The notes beneath the pieces were generated by a model. That model ran no database searches, had not been told where the DNA came from, and saw nothing but the letters and a program-made list of their open reading frames with translations. Positions 7,968 through 13,796 of a DNA stretch of 13,796 nt are shown in pieces. Every line of letters begins with the position of its first letter. The stretch's first letter is position 1. The position numbers and the translations under genes were made by a program. The stretch is taken from contig CAKZZM010000019.1 of NCBI GenBank assembly GCA_937885465.1, forward strand, positions 1 to 13,796, written 5' to 3'. The stretch is from an uncultured Bacteroidales bacterium (lineage in GTDB: Bacteria; Bacteroidota; Bacteroidia; Bacteroidales; Paludibacteraceae).

Positions 7968-9719
7968 TTACCATCCGGGATTCTGCTCCATGGCGGGGTT
8001 TAGTTGCAGTTGATCTGATGGCAGGGGATAGAGGTTGCATTTATCGTCCCACTGGCGTCCTGTGTATAGGACTATGCAGCCATTACTACTTTTGGCATAC
8101 GGGCAATTAGGCCAGTTGGCTTCGAACCATGCATTGTATAATATACCCTCCTGATCCATAGGCATCTCCGTTTTGGCTGTTCCCCATCGTTTGAGGTCGT
8201 CAATACGCATGCCCTCCAGAATGAATTCCACAGTGCGCTCGCGCCGGATCTCCTGACGCATATCCAGTCCGTTGGCATCCACCAAGGCATTGCTCAGCGG
8301 TGTCATTGTCGGGTTGGACCGTTTGCGAACCTGATTGAGCGAGCGATTCAGGTCGCCGTCATTGATAGCGCCATCATATTCATATTTGGCTTCCGCCCAG
8401 TTCAGCAATACCTCTGCGTAGCGCAGCACAGGCCAGTCCATCGATTCATAGTTGTCAGCCACTTGGCGCTCCACGCCCCACTTCTTGTTATGATAGCCGG
8501 AATTGCTAACAGCGCTGTTGGTACGCGAATTAGCCAAATCAGCGTCTGTCCATGTAGTGCGCCATTTGTCGTCGTTGGTCCAGTAGTTCTCACCATGCTG
8601 CAGCATATTCATCAGCATACGGTTGTCACGGTTCTTGAACTCATCGTTAGGCTGTGTATAACCTGCGAAAAGCGGACTTTTGTCGATAGGCAGCCCGTCT
8701 TGGCAGAGGTGCATATTGGCAAACTTACGGGTATAATATACGATGTTGTTGGTCATCGCATGCGTGATATTGAGCACCAGTTTGTCTCCTGCGCGGTGGC
8801 GACGGGTAATGATATACTCGTGGTTGGCAGACTTATTGACATTAGCGGGGTTACATTGTGCGGCATCCTCGAGGATGAAGAGGTAGCGGTAGGAGGACTC
8901 TGCCAGCGTCGCGTTGCTGAAGAGTGCGTAATGGCCGTTTGTCATCACTTTCTCCGAACTGGTAATAGCTTTGTGCAACAGGTTTTTCACCCGCTCGGAA
9001 TTGGTAGTACTATTCACATCGCCGGTCTGCCAGAGGTCGGATTTATGGAATTTCTCCCATGTACCTTCATAGAGGGCAACGCGGCCTGACATAGCATAGG
9101 CAGCATCTTTACACAAACGCCCCTCCTCACGCGGTTGTTCGGGCAAATAAGCCGCAGCACTGTCGAGGTCGGCGAGGACTTGGTCGATGACGACGGTGCG
9201 GCTGTCGCGCGGACTTATCAGTTTGTCGCTATTGAGGTCGAGCGGCTCGGTGAGCAGGATTGCGTCGCCGTATATCTGCACCAGCTCGAAATGCAGGTAA
9301 GCACGGAAGAAATATGCCTCTCCCAGCGGAGCAGCCACCTTCGACTTGCCGAAACCTTCTGCATTGCGAATCAGCAGATTGGTGTAATAGATGCGTTTGT
9401 ATAAAGTGCCATAATTAGCATCCGTAGCGGGACGTGTGAACGTGCCCATACTATAGACATTTTCGGTGGCTGTACAGATAAGGTCGGAACGGAAGTCAGA
9501 ATGTACGCCATCGCTCAGGCCGTTCTGGTAATCATACGAGGCATGCATATCACGCAGCCAGCCGTAGAACTGGTTAGCAAAGAGTTGGAAATTGTCCGGG
9601 GTATTCCATACCTGGTTGTCACCCATCTTGTCCTCCGGCTCAAAATCCATACAGCCCGGAAGAAAGGTACAAAGGAACAAAGTACTAAGTACAAAGGTTA
9701 TTTTCCTATACGTTTTCAT
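7968..9719 (-). CDS. susD: SusD/RagB-family outer-membrane glycan-binding lipoprotein
   Basis: A 583-residue SusD-family protein. It starts MKTYRK with a hydrophobic core and lipobox LPGC (C23), giving a lipoprotein that caps the SusC barrel at the cell surface. The typical N-terminal TPR-like region is recognisable (EAYFFRAYLHFELVQIYG), as are the C-terminal segments YAEVLLNWAEAKYEYDG, the RRERTVEFILEGMRIDDLKRW block (quoted in two parts: RRERTVEFI and GMRIDDLKRWG) and the closing LYPLPSDQLQLNP with a terminal NPGW. Length is normal for the family. An upstream ATG at 9725 would add Met-Ile, but AGGAGG at 9728-9733 sits 8 bp from the ATG at 9719 and only 2 bp from the other, so the downstream start is preferred. 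The gene begins 18 bp after the susC stop. The bound glycan cannot be predicted. Confidence 0.95.
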   Translation of the reverse strand: MKTYRKITFVLSTLFLCTFLPGCMDFEPEDKMGDNQVWNTPDNFQLFANQFYGWLRDMHASYDYQNGLSDGVHSDFRSDLICTATENVYSMGTFTRPATDANYGTLYKRIYYTNLLIRNAEGFGKSKVAAPLGEAYFFRAYLHFELVQIYGDAILLTEPLDLNSDKLISPRDSRTVVIDQVLADLDSAAAYLPEQPREEGRLCKDAAYAMSGRVALYEGTWEKFHKSDLWQTGDVNSTTNSERVKNLLHKAITSSEKVMTNGHYALFSNATLAESSYRYLFILEDAAQCNPANVNKSANHEYIITRRHRAGDKLVLNITHAMTNNIVYYTRKFANMHLCQDGLPIDKSPLFAGYTQPNDEFKNRDNRMLMNMLQHGENYWTNDDKWRTTWTDADLANSRTNSAVSNSGYHNKKWGVERQVADNYESMDWPVLRYAEVLLNWAEAKYEYDGAINDGDLNRSLNQVRKRSNPTMTPLSNALVDANGLDMRQEIRRERTVEFILEGMRIDDLKRWGTAKTEMPMDQEGILYNAWFEANWPNCPYAKSSNGCIVLYTGRQWDDKCNLYPLPSDQLQLNPAMEQNPGW

Positions 9720-9727
9720 AATCATGT

Positions 9728-9733
9728 CCTCCT
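9728..9733 (-). promoter_or_regulatory. Strong Shine-Dalgarno site of susD
   Basis: AGGAGG on the minus strand, 8 bp before the ATG at 9719. A perfect site is unusual compared with its neighbours, most of which lack an obvious one. It decides the susD start and may raise SusD output from the shared message. Confidence 0.75.
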
Positions 9734-9737
9734 GTCA

Positions 9738-12700
9738 TTAGAATGTTAAGTTTACTCCTACCGTCAGGTTACGGGTGAAGGGATAGAAAGCGGTGCCGCC
9801 TTTGGAGAGTTTAGCCTCCGGGTCAAAACCATCGTTGATTTTGGTGAACTCCCATAGATCGGCTCCTGTGACATATATACCGAAGCCGCTGACTGCTTTC
9901 TGTGTGCCGAGCCATTGACGCGGCAGATTGAAACGTAGCGACACCTCTTTCAGACGGATATAACTGCCGTCTTGTGCTGTGAGTGACGATGCCTGATAAT
10001 TATATATATTGATATTTTTGTCCGTCGTATAGGGAGTATAGTAGGCGTCCGGGCGTTCCGGACTCCATGTTCTGCCGATGGACGAAGTAGTACTATTCTG
10101 ATAAATGCTGCGGAATGGTACAACCCAGTTGTTCATATCATACGCCGAGCGGCATACGAAACGGTTGGCAGCGCCTTGGAATACCACATTGAGGGTGATA
10201 ATCTCTTTCCATCCCACATGGGCATTGAATGAATAACTGATTTCCGGGTTGTCGGATCCCAAGTAGATATAATCCTTCTCGTCCAGCACTCCGTCACCAT
10301 TCTCGTCATAGAACATGTTGTCGCCTATGCGCAGGTTGCTCGGCATGCCGATGCCGTTATTGGGATAATAGAGCCCTAAATAGGCTTCTAATTGCTCTTG
10401 GTTCTGGATCTTGCCGCCATAGCGCATACCGAACAAGCTGTTCAGTCCATAACCTACCTGGGTGCTGGAATAGCCGCTGGTACGGACGGATGTACCCTCG
10501 TATTCCACCAATTCATTGCGTGCCCATGTGAGACTACCGCCTATGCCGTACGACCAGTCTCCGGTTTTGCCATCATAATTGATTTGACCGTCCACACCGT
10601 AGTCGCGGAATTTGCCGGCATTGGCACTCGGCGCATTGTCGCCGAGCGTCGCGGGCTTCTTGACGCTGATAAGCATGTTGTTGTTCTTCTTATGGAAGGC
10701 TTCGACCGTACCGGTGATAGTATGTTTGCCGAACTTGAAACCAAAATCAATAGCAGCATTGTAGTTGCTGATTCGCTCCCACGTGCGGACGCGGCTGGCG
10801 AAAGTACCATTGGTAGCGATATAGGACAGTAGCCCGTCACCCACATAAGCACCGGTATTGGAATATGTGTTATAGAGTTGTACGCCGTCGTAATAGCCGA
10901 TACCCGACTGGTTACCTACTTGCGCATAACTGTAACGGATTTTGAGATTGCTCAGCCAGTCGGTTTTCATCCATTCCTCTTCGCTCATGCGCCAGCCTAC
11001 ACTCACGCCGCCGAAACTGTTCCAGCGGTTCTCGGGCAGGAATTTGGACGAACCGTCTAAACGGTAATTACCCTCAATCAGGTAGCGTCCCTTGTAGTCA
11101 TAATTGGCACGTGCAAAAACAGAAGCAATAGCATATTTATACATACTGGATTGGGAGATTGTCACATCTCCGGCACCATTGATGGTCTGAATGCCGCGTT
11201 GCACATCCTTAGCCTTTACCCCGAAGTAATTATATTGCTCATATTCGTACTGGGCACCGACTGTAAGGCTGGTGGTATGGGCAGAAGCCCATGTCTTATG
11301 CGCATTGAAATAACCACTGGCGGAGATGAAGTCCTTACGGCTGTGCGTCTGGTTGTAATAACTGTTCTCCTGTGTCGGACTGAGCAGCGTAGGTATCTCG
11401 CCCGTAATATTATAATATTGTATCGCGTATGAGGCGGTGTTACGTTGCGCCTGGTTGTTGGTATAGCCGAAATTGACATTCATATCCAGCCAATCCGTGA
11501 TCTTGTAGTTGAAGGTCTCGTTGATAGATATATTGCTGACGCTCAGTCTGTTGTCACCGCCCTCTTCTACCTTAGCTACAGGGCTGCCCCATGTGCCCCA
11601 TGCATAGGGTTTTCCATTTAGTGCTGCCATCGGCAAACCCGGCATAGGCATAGTGGTAGTAAGCGCCGAAGCTATCTCGGTAGGAGCCACCTGCTCCTGA
11701 CGACTATAAGCCAACTGGGATGTCAGGCTTATGTCCTTGGTAAACTTATAGGTGTCATTCACACGGAAATTGATTCGGTGGTTGTTGTTATGCCCATATT
11801 TGAGGTTAGAACCGTCATAGTTATATGCTATCGAGACACGATAGGTGTTTTTCTCGCTTCCTCCGCTGATGCTCAGGTTATGCTGCGTTGAGTAGCCGGT
11901 GCTGAATAACCCGCCGAGCCAGTCGGTATGGGAGAACACATAATCCGACACTCCATTAAACTGCACGGGATCAGCGGAACGGGTAAGATCGATATACTTG
12001 CCGTCATACAGTTGAGCCAGTTGCGCATAGGTGTACCATCTATCCCCTGTTTTCTGGTCGTTCTCCAACGTTTGCATCTCGCCTTCCGCCCACTGCATGT
12101 TATTCATCATCGTGGGCTGTAGTCCTACAAACTTGGAGGTGACCGAACCGCTGTACTCCACCTTGACCTTGCCCTCAGCGCCATGCTTGGTGGTAATCAG
12201 TACTACGCCTCCGGCGGCACGGCTACCATAGATAGCAGCAGCACCATCCTTGAGGAAGTTGATCGACTCAATGTCGTTGGGGTTGAGATTTCGCATGTCG
12301 TTGACAGAACCTGATGCCACACCGTCTATAATAATAAGCGGCTCTGTTGAGTTCATTGACACCGAACCGCGCAGGTTCATCGACCAGCCCTCATCACCCG
12401 GAGCGGAACTGCTGCGCGTGATGATCACACCGGGAACCTGTCCCTGCATTGCCTCCAAGGGGCTGGAGAGAGAACCTTTAGATTCAAAGGCCTTGGCTCC
12501 GACCACTGCTACAGAACCGGTTAGGGACTCCTTTTTCTGAGTACCGAAACCGACGACCACCACTTCTTCTAAAAGCTCGGTGTTTTCGCTCAGCGTAACC
12601 TTTTTGCCATTCGCGGCAGAAGCCGGCATCTCTTTCGGCTGCATGCCAATGTAACTGAACTCCAGCACAACACCGAGGTCAGACACCTCCAACTGCCAGT

Positions 12701-12881
12701 TACCATCAAAATCAGTAATAGTACCCGTCGTAGTGCCCTTCACCACAATATTGGCTCCGATCACAGGCTCATCGGCGCTGTCTACTACAACGCCTTTCAC
12801 TGTCACTGCAGCCTCCGCCGATATTCCACACAGCAGGAACAACGGAAGCAGCAATACACGGTTAATTGATTTGTTTTTCAT
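9738..12881 (-). CDS. susC: SusC/RagA-family TonB-dependent outer-membrane glycan transporter
   Basis: A 1047-residue SusC-type receptor. Residues 1-24 form a signal peptide (cleavage near SAEA-AV). Residues about 27-100 form a carboxypeptidase-regulatory-like domain (VKGVVVDSADEPVIGANI, DFDGNWQL). The TonB-box region EEVVVVGFG lies at 105-113, followed by the plug with LRGSVSMNSTEPLIIIDG and SINFLKDGAAAIYGSRAAGG. The rest is the 22-strand-type barrel, ending in the aromatic VGVNLTF. A calcium-loop-like DENGDGVLDEKD lies near residue 860, common in this family. There is no STN signalling domain before the carboxypeptidase-like domain, so control through an anti-sigma/ECF pair is not indicated. 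The receptor takes up oligosaccharides together with the next gene, SusD. No clear Shine-Dalgarno is seen; the leader before the ATG is A-rich. Confidence 0.96.
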   Translation of the reverse strand: MKNKSINRVLLLPLFLLCGISAEAAVTVKGVVVDSADEPVIGANIVVKGTTTGTITDFDGNWQLEVSDLGVVLEFSYIGMQPKEMPASAANGKKVTLSENTELLEEVVVVGFGTQKKESLTGSVAVVGAKAFESKGSLSSPLEAMQGQVPGVIITRSSSAPGDEGWSMNLRGSVSMNSTEPLIIIDGVASGSVNDMRNLNPNDIESINFLKDGAAAIYGSRAAGGVVLITTKHGAEGKVKVEYSGSVTSKFVGLQPTMMNNMQWAEGEMQTLENDQKTGDRWYTYAQLAQLYDGKYIDLTRSADPVQFNGVSDYVFSHTDWLGGLFSTGYSTQHNLSISGGSEKNTYRVSIAYNYDGSNLKYGHNNNHRINFRVNDTYKFTKDISLTSQLAYSRQEQVAPTEIASALTTTMPMPGLPMAALNGKPYAWGTWGSPVAKVEEGGDNRLSVSNISINETFNYKITDWLDMNVNFGYTNNQAQRNTASYAIQYYNITGEIPTLLSPTQENSYYNQTHSRKDFISASGYFNAHKTWASAHTTSLTVGAQYEYEQYNYFGVKAKDVQRGIQTINGAGDVTISQSSMYKYAIASVFARANYDYKGRYLIEGNYRLDGSSKFLPENRWNSFGGVSVGWRMSEEEWMKTDWLSNLKIRYSYAQVGNQSGIGYYDGVQLYNTYSNTGAYVGDGLLSYIATNGTFASRVRTWERISNYNAAIDFGFKFGKHTITGTVEAFHKKNNNMLISVKKPATLGDNAPSANAGKFRDYGVDGQINYDGKTGDWSYGIGGSLTWARNELVEYEGTSVRTSGYSSTQVGYGLNSLFGMRYGGKIQNQEQLEAYLGLYYPNNGIGMPSNLRIGDNMFYDENGDGVLDEKDYIYLGSDNPEISYSFNAHVGWKEIITLNVVFQGAANRFVCRSAYDMNNWVVPFRSIYQNSTTSSIGRTWSPERPDAYYTPYTTDKNINIYNYQASSLTAQDGSYIRLKEVSLRFNLPRQWLGTQKAVSGFGIYVTGADLWEFTKINDGFDPEAKLSKGGTAFYPFTRNLTVGVNLTF

Positions 12882-12940
12882 GTTTCGTTTGTTATTGAAA
12901 AGACGACTAAATTTGAATACGTTTCTATCAAAAAACGGAA

Positions 12941-12972
12941 CAAAATTACAAAGCTTTTTTTACATGCACAAG
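12941..12972 (-). promoter_or_regulatory. Candidate Bacteroidota promoter of the PUL operon
   Basis: On the minus strand TAATTTTG (12948-12941) matches the Bacteroidota -7 consensus TAnnTTTG, and CTTG (12972-12969) lies 20 bp upstream as a -33 element. Transcription would begin near 12936 and give a leader of about 55 nt before susC. This is prediction from consensus only; a second TAnnTTTG word (TATTTTTG, 13063-13056) exists farther upstream without a well-placed -33 element. Confidence 0.55.
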
Positions 12973-12975
12973 TTA

Positions 12976-12991
12976 CATTTGCATGCGAATG
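12976..12991. promoter_or_regulatory. Palindrome adjoining the -33 element, possible operator
   Basis: CATTTGCATGCGAATG is a 16-bp inverted repeat with one mismatched pair, ending 3 bp upstream of the proposed -33 box. Its position suits a transcription factor that contacts RNA polymerase. No regulator gene is in the window, so the partner is unknown. Confidence 0.4.
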
Positions 12992-13010
12992 GTGACAATT
13001 GCTTCGATTG

Positions 13011-13068
13011 AAATAGACAATAGATTAAGATACTTATTAACAATATGTTACATATCAAAAATAGACAA
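13011..13068. promoter_or_regulatory. Direct repeat AAATAGACAA flanking a palindrome, possible regulator site
   Basis: AAATAGACAA occurs at 13011-13020 and again at 13059-13068. Between them, 13043-13055 reads ATATGTTACATAT, a perfect 6-1-6 inverted repeat. The block lies in AT-rich DNA 130-190 bp upstream of susC. PUL regulators such as hybrid two-component systems often bind direct repeats upstream of susC promoters, which makes this a plausible site, but AT-rich sequence produces such patterns by chance. Confidence 0.35.
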
Positions 13069-13129
13069 GTACCAATTAATTGAGCAGCACAAGAGGGTTT
13101 GATTTTCTCGGGAAGCACACGTACTTAAT

Positions 13130-13173
13130 AAGAGCATAATAAGGGTATAGCAAGGGTATGGTAAGGGTATACG
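13130..13173. repeat. 11-bp tandem repeat, four units
   Basis: Consecutive units are AAGAGCATAAT, AAGGGTATAGC, AAGGGTATGGT and AAGGGTATACG; the last three share AAGGGTAT exactly and the first is divergent. A period of 11 bp places the units on about the same face of the helix. It lies some 250 bp upstream of susC. It could be a protein-binding iteron array or part of a dispersed intergenic repeat. Confidence 0.7.
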
Positions 13174-13456
13174 ATTAGCGCGAGGTTGGCCGGCTTTGGT
13201 TACACCCGCATTTAGCGTCTGTCGGGCAGACCTTCGGCGTTTGTGTCCTTGTGTAAAAACATGACACAAAGAAGAAGGGCGACACGTGGCAACAAACGTC
13301 CTCACGTGGAGAGAGGACGGCGACGCGGTAATCTGCCTACACCGCAAGCACCAAAACAAAACAACCCCGCATGTCATGCGTGACAATTGACGAAAGAAGG
13401 GAAACGCGCTAACTGATATAGCGCGCACAGAACATAGAGGAATGAAACGGAGCAAG

Positions 13457-13485
13457 AAAAATTTGCGCGACTGCGCGCACGCAAA
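13457..13485 (-). terminator. Terminator-like hairpin, minus strand
   Basis: On the minus strand TTTGCG and CGCAAA pair over 6 bp, extendable by a G-U and a G-C pair around an 8-nt loop, and the hairpin is followed directly by five T residues (13461-13457). This resembles an intrinsic terminator for a gene entering from the right, 55 bp beyond the stop codon at 13541-13543. It would separate that gene from the PUL. Confidence 0.5.
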
Positions 13486-13540
13486 GGTTGGATTTGTATT
13501 GCCACTCGGCGTTCTTTCTATTTCTTAGCCGAAGGCACGA

Positions 13541-13702
13541 TTATTTCTCATCCTCAACAGCAGCTTGGGCGGCGGCAAGACGGGCGATGGGTACGCGGAA
13601 GTCTTGTGCAAGTGCGAGCGCAAACAAATGGAGTGCAACAGAATTTGCTTGCACTGCTCGCCGCCGCCAAGACTGGCAATAGCCGTAGGCTGTTGAATTG
13701 TA
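13541..13702 (-). pseudogene. Short reading frame with a pyruvate phosphate dikinase-like C-terminal tail, possible remnant
   Basis: A minus-strand frame with a stop at 13541-13543 ends in DFRVPIARLAAAQAAVEDEK. The RVPIARLAAAQAA part resembles the extreme C-terminus of pyruvate phosphate dikinase, which follows the catalytic Cys segment (usually CSPF or CSPY before RVP). Here the preceding residues are ALALAQDF and the frame is closed upstream by a TGA at 13703-13705, with no ATG inside. A GTG start would give only 37 residues. It could therefore be a truncated or frameshifted gene end, a small unrelated gene, or chance. The following terminator-like hairpin favours a true gene end. The match is from memory and short, so confidence is low. 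Confidence 0.25.
13564..13671. other. Branched inverted-repeat block, possible structured RNA
   Basis: CTTGGGCGGCGGC (13564-13576) can pair with GCCGCCGCCAAG (13660-13671) over 12 bp with one bulged G. Inside it, AGTGCAA (13632-13638) pairs with TTGCACT (13649-13655) around a 10-nt loop, and two short stems CTTG-TG-CAAG and TGCG-AG-CGCA lie before it. The arrangement is that of a closing stem with internal branches. It overlaps the doubtful minus-strand frame, so coding and structural readings compete. Confidence 0.35.
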
Positions 13703-13738
13703 TCATCGTACCAATCTCGACCCTTTCGATTAAACGAG

Positions 13739-13767
13739 GGCAATGCCAAACTTGTTTGAGCATTGCC
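13739..13767. repeat. Strong inverted repeat near the right edge
   Basis: GGCAATGC (13739-13746) pairs with GCATTGCC (13760-13767), and the inner CAAA/TTTG extends the stem with one bulged A. No T-run follows on either strand. It may be a factor-independent hairpin, a protein-binding site or the end of a repeat continuing beyond the window. Confidence 0.5.
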
Positions 13768-13796
13768 GAGCGTGAGAAAGGGCTGGAACAGAACTC

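Larger units (their letters stand above)
13074..13796. other. Region without a convincing intact gene
   Basis: About 720 bp upstream of the PUL promoter with no reading frame that looks like a complete protein. It contains an 11-bp tandem repeat (13130-13173) and hairpins at 13217-13231 (GTCTG/CAGAC) and 13297-13319 (CGTCCTC/GAGGACG). CACGTGG occurs twice, 20 bp apart (13283, 13303). Further inverted repeats are at 13368-13380 (CGCATG-T-CATGCG) and 13405-13425 (CGCGCTA/TAGCGCG), and a terminator-like hairpin and larger structured blocks follow (listed separately). The region is richer in G+C and in inverted repeats than the AT-rich promoter region next to it. Confidence 0.6.

Noticed and set aside
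7883..8110. 75-codon plus-strand frame with a repeated VENVSERSY segment
   Set aside because: The repetition is the intergenic DNA repeat read in one frame and the remainder is antisense to the susD 3' end.
8463..9089. 208-codon plus-strand frame
   Set aside because: Antisense shadow of susD without a signal or domain.
9720..9725. Upstream ATG of susD as the start
   Set aside because: Only 2 bp from AGGAGG, whereas the ATG at 9719 has the usual 8-bp spacing; the effect is just two residues.
13056..13063. Second TAnnTTTG word as the main promoter
   Set aside because: Matches the -7 consensus but has no -33 element at the expected distance; the word at 12941-12948 is better placed.
13048..13455. 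135-codon minus-strand open frame upstream of susC
   Set aside because: Rich in Arg, Ser and Cys with no recognisable domain, runs through the 11-bp tandem repeat and several hairpins, and ends inside the promoter region. Looks like chance.
13488..13682. 64-codon plus-strand frame (Ala/Arg/Ser rich)
   Set aside because: Antisense to the dikinase-like tail, low complexity, and lies in the inverted-repeat block.

Overview
The window looks like a polysaccharide utilization locus (PUL) from a Bacteroidota genome, most likely Bacteroidales. The evidence is a SusC/SusD pair, Bacteroidota-style lipoproteins, a Big_2-type surface glycan-binding protein candidate, a TAnnTTTG-type promoter and mostly weak Shine-Dalgarno sites. 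Genus and species cannot be named from the sequence. All seven recognisable genes lie on the minus strand and read right to left as one probable operon that continues past the left edge.

In transcription order: a regulatory region (about 12882-13070) with a candidate promoter, a palindrome and a direct repeat; susC (12881-9738); susD (9719-7968); a 112-bp gap with two copies of a 30-bp hairpin-forming repeat; an Ig-like lipoprotein (7855-6281); an alginate-lyase-family lipoprotein (6241-4832); a DUF1680 GH127/GH146-type beta-L-arabinofuranosidase (4816-3080); a heparinase II/III-family secreted protein (3076-926); and a GH28-like parallel beta-helix protein (941 to beyond base 1). From 7855 leftward the genes are 39, 15 and 3 bp apart, then overlap by 16 bp.

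Inferred working model: the SGBP-like lipoprotein and SusD capture a glycan at the surface and the lipidated lyase-like protein may cut it there. SusC imports the fragments, and the DUF1680, heparinase-like and GH28-like enzymes finish them in the periplasm. Two lyase-fold proteins plus a GH28-like protein point to a uronate-containing polysaccharide, and the DUF1680 enzyme points to beta-L-arabinofuranose or related side groups. A pectic or glucuronate-rich plant glycan fits, but the exact substrate cannot be read from the sequence. No regulator, sulfatase or second transporter is present.

The right end (about 13074-13796) has no convincing intact gene. It holds a four-unit 11-bp tandem repeat, several inverted repeats, a terminator-like hairpin on the minus strand, and a short minus-strand reading frame whose last residues resemble the C-terminus of pyruvate phosphate dikinase. 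It could be the remnant of a neighbouring gene, a structured RNA or a dispersed repeat.
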